Assembly: GCA_030637805.1 (NCBI GenBank)
Contig: DAOWFV010000199.1
Location: 1-20,419 of the forward strand
Source of the DNA: Acidobacteriota bacterium
GTDB taxonomy: Bacteria > Acidobacteriota > Thermoanaerobaculia > Thermoanaerobaculales > Sulfomarinibacteraceae
Length of the DNA stretch: 20,419 nucleotides
Reading direction: 5' to 3'
Shown here: positions 1-6,773 of the stretch, piece by piece
Layout of the letters: the number at the start of each line of letters is the position of its first letter
Numbering within the stretch: position 1 is the stretch's first letter
Translations under genes and position numbers: made by a program
Notes under the pieces: generated by a model
Told to the model about the DNA's origin: nothing
The model's database searches: none
Seen by the model: only the letters and a program-made list of their open reading frames with translations

Positions 1-779
1 CCGCCGACCCCGAACGGGAAGACGATGGGTGGGCCCGCCTCCAGAGCGCGGACCACCGACAGCAGCAGCTCGGCGTGCAAGCTCACCATTTCCAGCGGCA
101 CCCGGGCCAGCTCGCTGGTTCGGACCACCACGGCAAGCGCGACACAGACCAGCGGCAGCACCGTCGAGCGGTCAAGACCCGGGCACAACCGGGCTCGGCC
201 GATCCAGCTCGTCAGCTGGCGCCACCGGCTCACACCCTCGGCCGGCGCCGGCGTCACCGCCGCCAACGCCAACCCGATGGCCGCCAGCCACGTCACAATC
301 GTGAACGGCCCCATCCGGTTGCCGAGGGCGCCGGCACCGGCCGCCAACGCCACCACCACGGCAGCGACTGCCCACTTCCAGCGCACGCCGACCGATTCCG
401 GGACCTCCGTCCCGACAACCACCCCGGATGGCGTCCGGGCCTCCCCCCGGCGCTCGGCAACGGCAACCGCCACCACTGCCGCCACCAGGAGCACGATGCC
501 TGCCGCCATTCGCGGCGCCTCCGGGTCGAGCAATCCCTGCCCGGCAACAGCCAACAGCACGGCGCCGCCGAGCGCCCACGGCACCGGCCCCGGACCGCGC
601 CCGAGCCGGGTCGGCGAGGGCCACAAGGTTTTCGACCTCGTCCCGTCATCTGCGGGCGGTGCGGTCTGGTCCGCGCCTTCGTCGAACCAAAGCTGGCGCA
701 GGCTCGGCAAACCCTCTGGCGGAGCCCGCCAGAAGCGGAGCCTGGCGGCCAGGAAGTCGAGCAGGCTGGGGTCATTCAT
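1..779 (-). CDS. GT39-type membrane glycosyltransferase, N-terminal part (3' end outside window)
   Basis: The frame is open from an ATG at 779 to the window edge (259 codons) and is the only one giving a sensible membrane protein. Residues 1-65 are soluble. Hydrophobic segments follow at about 67-84, 91-108, 135-153, 158-175 and 205-220. After the last one comes a loop reading VPLEMVSLHAELLLSVVRA and then PIVFPFGVG. From memory this resembles the first extracytoplasmic loop of GT39/ArnT-like, polyprenyl-phosphate-sugar-dependent transferases, where a P-x-EM-x-SDHAE type motif is followed by an FFP segment. Here the usual Asp is Leu (SLHAE, residues 233-237), which may affect catalysis. It would transfer sugars to lipids or proteins on the outer face of the membrane. 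It lies divergent from an FkbM methyltransferase and near other glycan genes. The family call is an inference from an N-terminal third; any polytopic glycosyltransferase remains possible. Confidence 0.6.
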   Translation of the reverse strand, partial: MNDPSLLDFLAARLRFWRAPPEGLPSLRQLWFDEGADQTAPPADDGTRSKTLWPSPTRLGRGPGPVPWALGGAVLLAVAGQGLLDPEAPRMAAGIVLLVAAVVAVAVAERRGEARTPSGVVVGTEVPESVGVRWKWAVAAVVVALAAGAGALGNRMGPFTIVTWLAAIGLALAAVTPAPAEGVSRWRQLTSWIGRARLCPGLDRSTVLPLVCVALAVVVRTSELARVPLEMVSLHAELLLSVVRALEAGPPIVFPFGVG

Positions 780-811
780 TGGATGCGGCCTCGTAGAACG
801 GGAGCAGTGCC

Positions 812-819
812 ATTATAAC
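812..819. promoter_or_regulatory. Possible shared divergent -10 element
   Basis: Position 812-817 read on the minus strand is TATAAT, and 814-819 read on the plus strand is TATAAC. It sits between the divergent membrane glycosyltransferase (start 779, minus) and the FkbM gene (start 881, plus). No convincing -35 box is visible on either side, so this is only a candidate bidirectional promoter. Confidence 0.3.
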
Positions 820-880
820 TGCGGGTGATGCGACAGCGGCTCGCCCGTGCCACCATGGAAGAGGAGGTAACAAGAGCTCG

Positions 881-1681
881 ATGGTTCGCTCGCTGCTGAC
901 CCGATGGCTCCCCACCGCAGTCAAGCGCCGGCTGCGGCCGCTCTTGGCGCCGCTCGCCTATGCCCTGGAGCGGCCGCGGATGCGCGCCTTCTACGGCGGC
1001 ATAGTCGGTCCCGACGACCTGGTCTTCGACATCGGCGCCGCCGAGGGCTTCCACGCGGCGGTCCTGTCCGATCTCGGGGCTCGGGTCATCTGCGTCGAGC
1101 CTCAGCCCTACTGTCTCGAGGTCTTGAAGCGACGTTTTTCCGGCGACCCCCGGGTCACCATCGTGCCGAAAGGGGTGGCGGAAACGCCGGGTGAGGCCAC
1201 CCTCCACGTCAGCCGGGGCGACCCGGAGATCTCCACCTTCGGGATCCAGAAATGGCGATCGGGAAGATTTGCCGCTTGCCGTTGGGAGGACCAGGTGATG
1301 GTGCCCATGGTGACTCTCGACCAGCTGATCGACGAGCACGGGGCGCCGACGCTGTGCAAGATCGACGTCGAAGGCTATGAACCCCAGGTCCTGGCCGGCC
1401 TCGGCCGGCCCCTGCCGTGGGTCTCCTTCGAGTTCACGAGCGAGTTCCTCGACGACACCCGGCAGTGCATCGATCGTCTTGCCTCCCTCGCTCCCACTGT
1501 CTTCAACGCCACCCTCTTCCGGCGCTGGCGAAATATGCTGCCGGATTGGGTGGACGGCGCGGAGCTCCTCGATCGCCTCGCCACCGCTCCCGGCGGGGCG
1601 CTCTTCGGTGACATCCACGCGCGATCGGCGGACCTCCATCACCGGGCGGCCGCTCGCAGCGACTCGAAGAGTCCCTCGTAA
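881..1681 (+). CDS. FkbM family SAM-dependent methyltransferase
   Basis: The 266-residue protein has a class I methyltransferase fold typical of the FkbM family, which O-methylates sugars or other hydroxyls in surface glycans and natural products. The SAM-binding motif is FDIGAAEGFH at residues 49-58. The acidic end of strand 2 is VEPQ (E73), and the family hallmark KIDVEGYE lies at 160-167 with a downstream FEFTSEF segment. A GAGGAGG stretch lies upstream of the ATG with a longish spacing of about 13 nt. The 3' end overlaps the convergent GT4 gene by 43 bp. Neighbouring glycosyltransferases and an epimerase suggest that it methylates a sugar of a cell-envelope polysaccharide or glycolipid. 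The family assignment is firm; the substrate is unknown. Confidence 0.88.
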   Translation: MVRSLLTRWLPTAVKRRLRPLLAPLAYALERPRMRAFYGGIVGPDDLVFDIGAAEGFHAAVLSDLGARVICVEPQPYCLEVLKRRFSGDPRVTIVPKGVAETPGEATLHVSRGDPEISTFGIQKWRSGRFAACRWEDQVMVPMVTLDQLIDEHGAPTLCKIDVEGYEPQVLAGLGRPLPWVSFEFTSEFLDDTRQCIDRLASLAPTVFNATLFRRWRNMLPDWVDGAELLDRLATAPGGALFGDIHARSADLHHRAAARSDSKSPS

Positions 1682-2802
1682 CCGGCGGCGCAGGTATCCG
1701 GGGTGAATCGGCGCGCCACCTCAGCAGGGTCACCGGCAAAGCGGTCCGGGTCGTCCAACACCTCGATCATGCGGGCGGCGAGGTCGTCGGCATCGCCGAT
1801 CTCGGCCACCGCCCCCATCCCCGTAATACTCACCGGCTGCCGCACCCCCGGCAGATTCGACGCCACCACCGGCACCCCGTTCATCATGGCCTCGATCTGG
1901 ACCAGGCCGAAGGACTCAGTGCGGTTGAGGCTGGGTACGACCAGCAGGTCGAGGCTGGGAAAGAAGGCCGCCATCTCCGCCGGCGTCAGTGTGTCGAGGA
2001 AGTGCCACCGTCCCGCTCGTTGCAGCGCTTCGACGGTCGGCGCGAGACGCTCGAGGTAACGCTGCTCGCCCATCACGTCGCGGTGCTGGCCGGCGAAGAG
2101 TACCGTCGTGCCGGGGTGGCTTTCGATCACCCGGGGCAAGGCGTCAAGCAGAACCTCAACCCCCTTTTCAGATGCAAAGCGCGCGGCCATGCCGATCACC
2201 GGGTGACGACCGTTGACTTTGGCAACCGCCGCCAGCCGCCGCGCGGAGTCCGCGTCAGCGGCCGGCAACTCCACCGGCGGCAGGATGGTGTCCACCTTGG
2301 TGCTGTAACGACGCAGGAAGGGTGATCCATCGGCGAAGTCGCGGGTATAGGTGACGATCCGGCGCGATGCGATCGCGGCGATGTGATTCATGGTGTGAAC
2401 CACCAGGTTGACGGCTCGGTTGCCGATCCCCGGCGGCAACTGGAGGTCACAGTGGTAGGTCAGCACCGCCGGCTTGCCGAACACCCGGGCTCGGAGGGCG
2501 ACCCCGGCGGCGTCGAACTGCGGCAGGTGGAGGTGGACTACGTCGTGCGCGCGCACCAGACGGTTTGCGGCGAAGCCGAAGCCCGGCATCAACACACCCT
2601 TGGAGACCCGCGCCGCCACCGGTATCCGGACCACCCGCACGCCGTCGACGACCTCGTCTCGTGGCGTCGTCGGGTCGAAGTGCGAGGTCAGCACTGTCAC
2701 CTCGTGGCCGCGCACCGCCAGCGCACGGGAGAGCCGCTCGACGTAGATGGTGAGGCCGCTGGTGTGGGGCCGGTAGTAGGTGAGGACTTGCAGGATTTTC
2801 AC
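1639..2802 (-). CDS. GT4 family glycosyltransferase (GT-B fold)
   Basis: The 387-residue protein starts MKILQVLTYY, the usual GT4 N-terminus, with an SGLTIYVERLSRAL donor-side loop (residues 15-28). The C-terminal Rossmann half carries AARFASEKG (206-214, phosphate-binding Arg and Lys) and an E-x7-E motif at E296 and E304 (TESFGLVQIEAM). It should transfer a sugar from a nucleotide donor at the cytoplasmic membrane face. I chose the GTG at 2802 because it gives the family N-terminus; an in-frame GTG at 2817, 6 nt after the upstream stop, would add five residues. It is the last gene of a minus-strand operon with the epimerase and flippase-like genes, so it probably uses or follows the sugar made there. 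Specificity cannot be read from sequence. Confidence 0.88.
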   Translation of the reverse strand: MKILQVLTYYRPHTSGLTIYVERLSRALAVRGHEVTVLTSHFDPTTPRDEVVDGVRVVRIPVAARVSKGVLMPGFGFAANRLVRAHDVVHLHLPQFDAAGVALRARVFGKPAVLTYHCDLQLPPGIGNRAVNLVVHTMNHIAAIASRRIVTYTRDFADGSPFLRRYSTKVDTILPPVELPAADADSARRLAAVAKVNGRHPVIGMAARFASEKGVEVLLDALPRVIESHPGTTVLFAGQHRDVMGEQRYLERLAPTVEALQRAGRWHFLDTLTPAEMAAFFPSLDLLVVPSLNRTESFGLVQIEAMMNGVPVVASNLPGVRQPVSITGMGAVAEIGDADDLAARMIEVLDDPDRFAGDPAEVARRFTPDTCAAGYEGLFESLRAAAR

Positions 2803-2823
2803 GGTGGCGGCCCCCACTTCGTT

Positions 2824-3852
2824 TCAGTCAAAGAGTTGGCGATTGGCCTCGACCCAGGTCACCAGCCGGCGGATGCCCTCTTCAGGCGCGACCCGCGGCC
2901 GCCAATCGACCGCCTCGGCGTAGCGGGTGATGTCGCAAACAAAGGTCTTCTGGTCGCCCGGCCGCCAGTCGTCGAACGCCGCCTCGAGTTTCGACCCGGT
3001 GCAGGCCTCCAGCAACGGGCCGAACTCGGACCACACCGAGAGGGTGAAATTCGGACCGCCCCCGAGGTTGAAGACTCCGCCGGCCACCCGGTCGATGCGC
3101 TCCACCGCCAGGTCGTAGGCATCGAGTAGGTCGTCAACCCAGAGCAGATCGCGCACCTGCTTGCCGTCGCCGTAGATGGTGATCGGCCGGCCGAGGACCG
3201 CCGAGATGACGAACCACGCCACCCAGCCCTGGTCCTCAACCCCGAACTGGCGCGGACCGTAAATACAGCTTTGGCGGAAGACCACCGTCGGCAGACCGTA
3301 GATCCGGTGATAATCGCGAACGTACTGGTCGCCGCTGCCCTTGGAGCAACCGTAGGGCGAGTGGAGGTCGAGGTGCTGGGTCTCCGCGACCCCGCCCGGC
3401 GGGTCGGCGAGCGTGTAGCGCGTGGCCTCCTCTAATACCTTCGTGCCCTCGAGCTCGCCGTAGACCTTGTTGGTCGAGGCGTAGATCACGATCGGCTCAC
3501 GGCCGGAACGGCGGGCGGCTTCAAGCACATTGAATGTACCGAGGGCGTTGACCTCGAAATCGTGCCGCGGGTCTTCGACCGAAGTGGTGACCGCCACCTG
3601 AGCCGCCAGGTGCACCACCACGTCGATCTCATGAGCCGCGCGCGTCACCGCCTCGGCGTCACGAACGTCTGCCCGTACCAGCTCGAAGCCGTCGCCGCCG
3701 AGAATCGAGCCGAGCCACTCGACGTTACGCACGCTGCCCGGGCGTGACAGGTTGTCGAGCACCCTGACCTGGTCGCCACGTTCCACGAGACGTTTCACGT
3801 AGTTGGCGCCGATAAAACCGGCGCCGCCGGTGACCAGCACCTTTCGACTCAC
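2824..3852 (-). CDS. NAD-dependent sugar epimerase, CDP-paratose/tyvelose 2-epimerase-like (extended SDR)
   Basis: The 342-residue extended short-chain dehydrogenase has the NAD-binding motif VTGGAGFIG (residues 7-15) and catalytic S126/T127 in STNKVYG with Y167 and K171 in YGCSK. The STNKVYG stretch, LDLHSPYGCSKGSGDQY (161-177) and the later VFRQSCIYGPRQF and DQGWVAWF segments closely recall RfbE/Tyv, the CDP-paratose 2-epimerase that makes CDP-tyvelose. By homology it would epimerise C2 of a nucleotide deoxysugar. The start is a GTG overlapping the stop of the upstream flippase-like gene (GTGA, 4 bp), showing translational coupling. No CDP-glucose 4,6-dehydratase or paratose synthase is present in the window, so the substrate may be made elsewhere or may differ. 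The family is certain; the exact substrate is inferred. Confidence 0.85.
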   Translation of the reverse strand: MSRKVLVTGGAGFIGANYVKRLVERGDQVRVLDNLSRPGSVRNVEWLGSILGGDGFELVRADVRDAEAVTRAAHEIDVVVHLAAQVAVTTSVEDPRHDFEVNALGTFNVLEAARRSGREPIVIYASTNKVYGELEGTKVLEEATRYTLADPPGGVAETQHLDLHSPYGCSKGSGDQYVRDYHRIYGLPTVVFRQSCIYGPRQFGVEDQGWVAWFVISAVLGRPITIYGDGKQVRDLLWVDDLLDAYDLAVERIDRVAGGVFNLGGGPNFTLSVWSEFGPLLEACTGSKLEAAFDDWRPGDQKTFVCDITRYAEAVDWRPRVAPEEGIRRLVTWVEANRQLFD

Positions 3853-4874
3853 TGCGCCGTCTCCTCGCTCGCCGGTATCTCGCGACTCGCGACCAGGGTC
3901 AGCGCCCGTCGGACGATCCCGTCGCCGCCTGGCACCTCTCGCACCAGCGCCACCAGCCCGCAGCCCGAGGTGATCGCAAAGCTCAGAGCGTGGGCTGCGA
4001 CGGCAAAAGCCAGGGCGCCGGCCGGGTCGGCGCCGCACAGCACCAGGGCGCCCACCCACGCCGCCTCGAAGATACCAACGGCGCCCGGCGACGACGGCAG
4101 GGCGATACCGAAAGCCATCACTCCGAGACCGAAGGCAGCCCAGGACAGGGGCGCTGATGGGACAAAGGCCAGAAGTACGAGCCAGAAGAAGATCACCGCC
4201 AGGGCCCAGCCCACACCGAGCCACAGGGCCGCCTTGAGCAACCGGCCCGGCCGGGCCGTGCAAGCGAGGGCGGCGGCAAGACGCGGCAGAAGCCCGGAGA
4301 GCCTCGGCCACCGCTTGAGTCGCGGCTCGAGCCATCCCAGGAGCGCTTCCCGACGCCGGGCAACGACGACCAACAGAGTAATCCCGGCAAGGGCGGCGCA
4401 ACCCGCCGCAGCTGCCGCCGCCCACCCGGCATCGACCCCGACCGCCGGCAGAACAGCCAACAGCAGGGTCGCGGCCATCACCAGGTCGATCAACCGCTCG
4501 GCAGCCACCGCGGCGGCACCGCCTATGATCCCGAGACCCGACCGCCGACCAAGTACCACCGATCGCGCCGCTTCGCCGACGCGGAGTGGCAGCAGGTTGT
4601 TGGCCAGGTAACCGATGTTGAGTGCCCCGAACGTGGCGCCGAGGCCGGCGCGGGCATCGACCAGCTCGCGCGAGGCGGCCGCGCGGGCGAGCAGCGCCAC
4701 GACGAAGACCGCAATCGACGCCGCCAGCTTCGCCGGATTGACGGCGAACAAGACATCGACGGCACGCGCCGGCTCGACGGTCACCACCAGCAGCACGACG
4801 GCCGCCCCGCTGACCACGAAACCCGGGATCAGGGAGGGCAAAATTTTCGTGTTGAGTACAGTCCGCTCCACCAT
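3849..4874 (-). CDS. Flippase-like / lysylphosphatidylglycerol synthase TM-region family membrane protein (UPF0104-like)
   Basis: The 341-residue polytopic protein has roughly eight hydrophobic segments. It carries the marker motifs of the UPF0104/LPG-synthase-TM family: NNLLPLRVGEA (residues 92-102), AERLID (125-130) and PSSPGAVGIFEA (260-271). Relatives include the MprF flippase domain and many membrane proteins in glycan clusters, thought to move lipids or lipid-linked substrates across the inner membrane. It is the first gene of the minus-strand operon and overlaps the epimerase start by 4 bp. Together with that epimerase and the GT4 enzyme it suggests synthesis and translocation of a glycolipid. 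The ATG at 4874 lacks a strong Shine-Dalgarno. A transport role is inferred from family membership only. Confidence 0.85.
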   Translation of the reverse strand: MVERTVLNTKILPSLIPGFVVSGAAVVLLVVTVEPARAVDVLFAVNPAKLAASIAVFVVALLARAAASRELVDARAGLGATFGALNIGYLANNLLPLRVGEAARSVVLGRRSGLGIIGGAAAVAAERLIDLVMAATLLLAVLPAVGVDAGWAAAAAAGCAALAGITLLVVVARRREALLGWLEPRLKRWPRLSGLLPRLAAALACTARPGRLLKAALWLGVGWALAVIFFWLVLLAFVPSAPLSWAAFGLGVMAFGIALPSSPGAVGIFEAAWVGALVLCGADPAGALAFAVAAHALSFAITSGCGLVALVREVPGGDGIVRRALTLVASREIPASEETAQ

Positions 4875-5148
4875 CCAAGCGTACCATGAATCAATCGTTT
4901 ACCGCCGCATCGGAGGGTCTGCAGCAGGCTCCGAAACGTGAAAGTTTCGCAAATCCGACGGGGGCCTCCGGCTATCCCGAACCCAGGCCCGGAAGGGTCG
5001 GCTACACCTCGATCTCGGCCGCGGTCCCAGCCCACGGCGCGGCTGTCCCGGCGAGAAATGCGGCCCAGAGCCGAGCCGATCGGGTGGGCCTATCGACAAT
5101 CGGATGGGCAGAGGCATACCTAATTTCTGGCTGCGCTACGATTCCCCC
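4875..5148. other. Divergent intergenic region, nothing recognised
   Basis: This 274-bp gap separates the flippase-like gene (minus) from tlyA (plus). I find no RNA gene or convincing protein. The only candidate signal is TACGAT at 5137-5142, 6 nt before the tlyA ATG, a possible -10 box for a leaderless transcript. No clear -35 is visible. Confidence 0.5.
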
Positions 5149-5907
5149 ATGGCTCGAAAGCAACGTCTCGACGTGGTGCTTGCCGGGCGCGGGCTCGCAC
5201 CGTCGCGGGCGCGGGCCCAGGCCTTGATTCTCGCCGGCAAGGTGCTGGTCGACGGCGTCGTTGTGAGCAAGGCCGGTACGCCGGTCGATCTCGAGGCGCC
5301 CATCGAGGTCGTGGCACCCGATCACCCCTATGTCTCCCGCGGCGCCCTCAAGCTGGCGGCGGCCCTCGACGCCTTCGAGATCTCGCCCGAAGGCCTCGAC
5401 TGCCTCGACGTGGGCGCCTCTACCGGAGGCTTCACAGATCTGCTGCTCGAGCGCGGGGCCAAGCGCGTGGTCGCCCTCGACGTCGGCCGCGGCCAGCTCG
5501 ACTGGAAGCTCCGCACCGACCCCAGGGTGGAGGTCATGGAGGGGGTCAACGCCCGCCACCTCCAGACCGTAAGGCTCCCTTTCCCGGTCGGCCTGGCGAC
5601 GGTGGACGTGTCATTCATCTCCCTCCGATTGGTTGTGCCGGCCCTGCTCACCCACCTTCGGCCGCCCGGCTGGCTCGTGTGTCTGGTCAAACCACAGTTC
5701 GAGGCGGGACGAGACCAGGTCGGCAAGGGGGGCATCGTTCGTGACGAGGCCATTCGTCGCGCGACGGTGGACGCCACCGTGACGGCGCTCGAAGACCTCG
5801 GGCTCGAGCGGATCGGCGTTGTGCCGTCACCCATACGCGGCCAGAAGGGGAACCTCGAGGAGTTGGCCGTTTTCCGGGCACCGGCGGAATCGCGATCCGG
5901 AACCTGA
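5149..5907 (+). CDS. tlyA: TlyA family rRNA 2'-O-methyltransferase
   Basis: The 252-residue protein has the two TlyA parts. An N-terminal S4 RNA-binding domain (residues 5-50) contains RLDVVLAGRGLAPSRARAQ. An FtsJ-like methyltransferase follows, with SRGALKL (63-69, K68), SAM motif LDVGASTGGFTD (86-97), VDVSFIS (152-158, D153), KPQFEAGR (181-188) and GNLEEL (234-239). K68, D153, K181 and a C-terminal Glu form the K-D-K-E tetrad expected for RNA ribose methylation. TlyA enzymes methylate cytidines of 16S and/or 23S rRNA, which in mycobacteria determines capreomycin sensitivity. I use the ATG at 5149 because it gives the normal MARKQRLD N-terminus; an ATG 45 nt upstream adds unrelated residues. 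There is no Shine-Dalgarno, and a TACGAT box lies 6 nt before the start. A weak hairpin plus T-run follows at 5991. Confidence 0.93.
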   Translation: MARKQRLDVVLAGRGLAPSRARAQALILAGKVLVDGVVVSKAGTPVDLEAPIEVVAPDHPYVSRGALKLAAALDAFEISPEGLDCLDVGASTGGFTDLLLERGAKRVVALDVGRGQLDWKLRTDPRVEVMEGVNARHLQTVRLPFPVGLATVDVSFISLRLVVPALLTHLRPPGWLVCLVKPQFEAGRDQVGKGGIVRDEAIRRATVDATVTALEDLGLERIGVVPSPIRGQKGNLEELAVFRAPAESRSGT

Positions 5908-5988
5908 AAAGCGGTCGCTGCGATTCGCGAGCGACTCCATCCCCTTTTTCGAACTCCGAAGCCTCGATCGCGCTATCATCTCCGCCCC

Positions 5989-6255
5989 AGCCCGGTCTTC
6001 TCACCGGGTTTTAGGCGAGGACGGCGAAGGGTAGTCAGATGTTGGGTTTTTCGCGAATTGGGCGACGCAGGCGTAGCAGCGCTACGTTGCGATGGGCGCG
6101 ACTCAACCCCGCCAGCGAGTGGCCGATGGCCGGCGATCCCCGGCCTCGACCACAAATCGCTGCCGGCGTCGAGTTGAGTCGCACGATTTGCGAAAAGCAC
6201 GACAGATGGCTGTCATTCGCCGGCCGCAGCAGATACCCGGTGAGAAGACCGGGCT
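5989..6255. repeat. 267-nt structured region bounded by 21-bp inverted repeats, upstream of osmC
   Basis: AGCCCGGTCTTCTCACCGGG at 5989-6008 is repeated as its exact reverse complement at 6236-6255; including one more base each side (6009 and 6235) the match is 21 bp. Each arm is itself a small hairpin (CCCGGT-6-ACCGGG). Inside, GCGACTCAAC (6098-6107) pairs perfectly with GTTGAGTCGC (6173-6182), and CGTAGC/GCTACG form a short hairpin near 6071-6086. The right arm ends 13 nt before the osmC start. It may be a MITE-like element or a structured mRNA leader; no coding region fits here. Confidence 0.6.
5991..6012 (+). terminator. Candidate weak intrinsic terminator after tlyA
   Basis: The stem CCCGGT (5991-5996) pairs with ACCGGG (6003-6008) around a 6-nt loop and is followed by TTTT (6009-6012). 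The stem is short and the T-run brief. The same sequence is the left arm of the larger inverted repeat, so a terminator role is tentative. Confidence 0.35.
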
Positions 6256-6268
6256 CAGAGGAGAGCCT

Positions 6269-6673
6269 ATGAGCAGCCAGATGACGATCCACTTCCCGGG
6301 CAACAAGCGGGTGAACGCCACCTACGACGGCTTCGAGATCGAAACCGACCAGGAGGTCGACTCCGGCGGGGAGGGATCGGCTCCCGAACCCTTCGACCTC
6401 TTTCTCGCCTCCATCGCCACCTGCGCCGGGATCTACGTGCTCAGCTTCTGCCAGCGGCGGAAGATCCCCCACGAGGGGGTGCGGCTGGTGCAGAGCTGGG
6501 AGCGCGATGAAAAGACCCGACGCCTGACCACGATCCGGATTGCGATCGAGGTGCCGTCCGACTTCCCGGAGAAGTACCACGCCCCCCTGATCCGGGCCGC
6601 CAACCAGTGCGCGGTCAAGAAGACCATGGAGAGTCCGCCCGTGTTCGACGTGAAGACAGTGGTCAGTTTTTAG
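6269..6673 (+). CDS. OsmC family peroxiredoxin-like protein
   Basis: The 134-residue OsmC/Ohr-superfamily protein has the usual pair of reactive cysteines: C52 in FLASIATCAGI and C114 in ANQCAVKKTM. A further Cys (C61) lies in FCQRRK. Members reduce organic or fatty-acid hydroperoxides in the cytoplasm with thiol reductants, protecting against oxidative stress. The ATG at 6269 has a strong Shine-Dalgarno (GAGGAG about 6 nt upstream) and gives the normal N-terminus MSSQMTIHFPGNKRV; the open frame further upstream runs through the inverted-repeat region and is not part of the protein. The stop codon TAG lies inside the left arm of a heptad-repeat hairpin. It is convergent with the PhoH gene. 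Family and length agree well; the substrate is unknown. Confidence 0.92.
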   Translation: MSSQMTIHFPGNKRVNATYDGFEIETDQEVDSGGEGSAPEPFDLFLASIATCAGIYVLSFCQRRKIPHEGVRLVQSWERDEKTRRLTTIRIAIEVPSDFPEKYHAPLIRAANQCAVKKTMESPPVFDVKTVVSF

Positions 6674-6772
6674 TTTTGAGTGTTGAGTTTTGAGTTACCC
6701 GTCCTTCGGACGGCTTGCCTTGTTGGGTGAGTGAGGGATAACTAAAAACTCAAAACTAAGAACTCAAAACTG
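6664..6772. repeat. Heptanucleotide-repeat inverted element between convergent osmC and phoH genes
   Basis: Left arm 6664-6697 is built of 7-nt units of the TTTTGAG type. Right arm 6739-6772 is built of complementary ACTCAAA/ACTAAAA-type units. The arms are 34 nt each and complementary at 29 positions by my count. Between them CCGTCC-TTC-GGACGG (6699-6713) is a perfect small hairpin. The element starts in the last codons of osmC and ends 1 nt before the phoH stop codon, so it could act as a bidirectional terminator. Its AT-rich composition contrasts with the surrounding GC-rich DNA. Confidence 0.75.
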
Positions 6773-6773
6773 A

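Noticed and set aside
2824..4887. A 687-codon open frame that would join the epimerase to an N-terminal extension
   Set aside because: The first half is an out-of-frame shadow of the flippase-like gene. The epimerase has a normal start at the GTG at 3852, overlapping the upstream stop.
4899..5117. Minus-strand frame before the flippase-like gene
   Set aside because: Arg/Pro-rich with no motif, no ribosome site, and no neighbour logic.
5911..5949. Intrinsic terminator directly after tlyA (GTCGCT/AGCGAC stem)
   Set aside because: The stem is only 6 bp with a 10-nt loop, and the T-run lies about nine bases after it.
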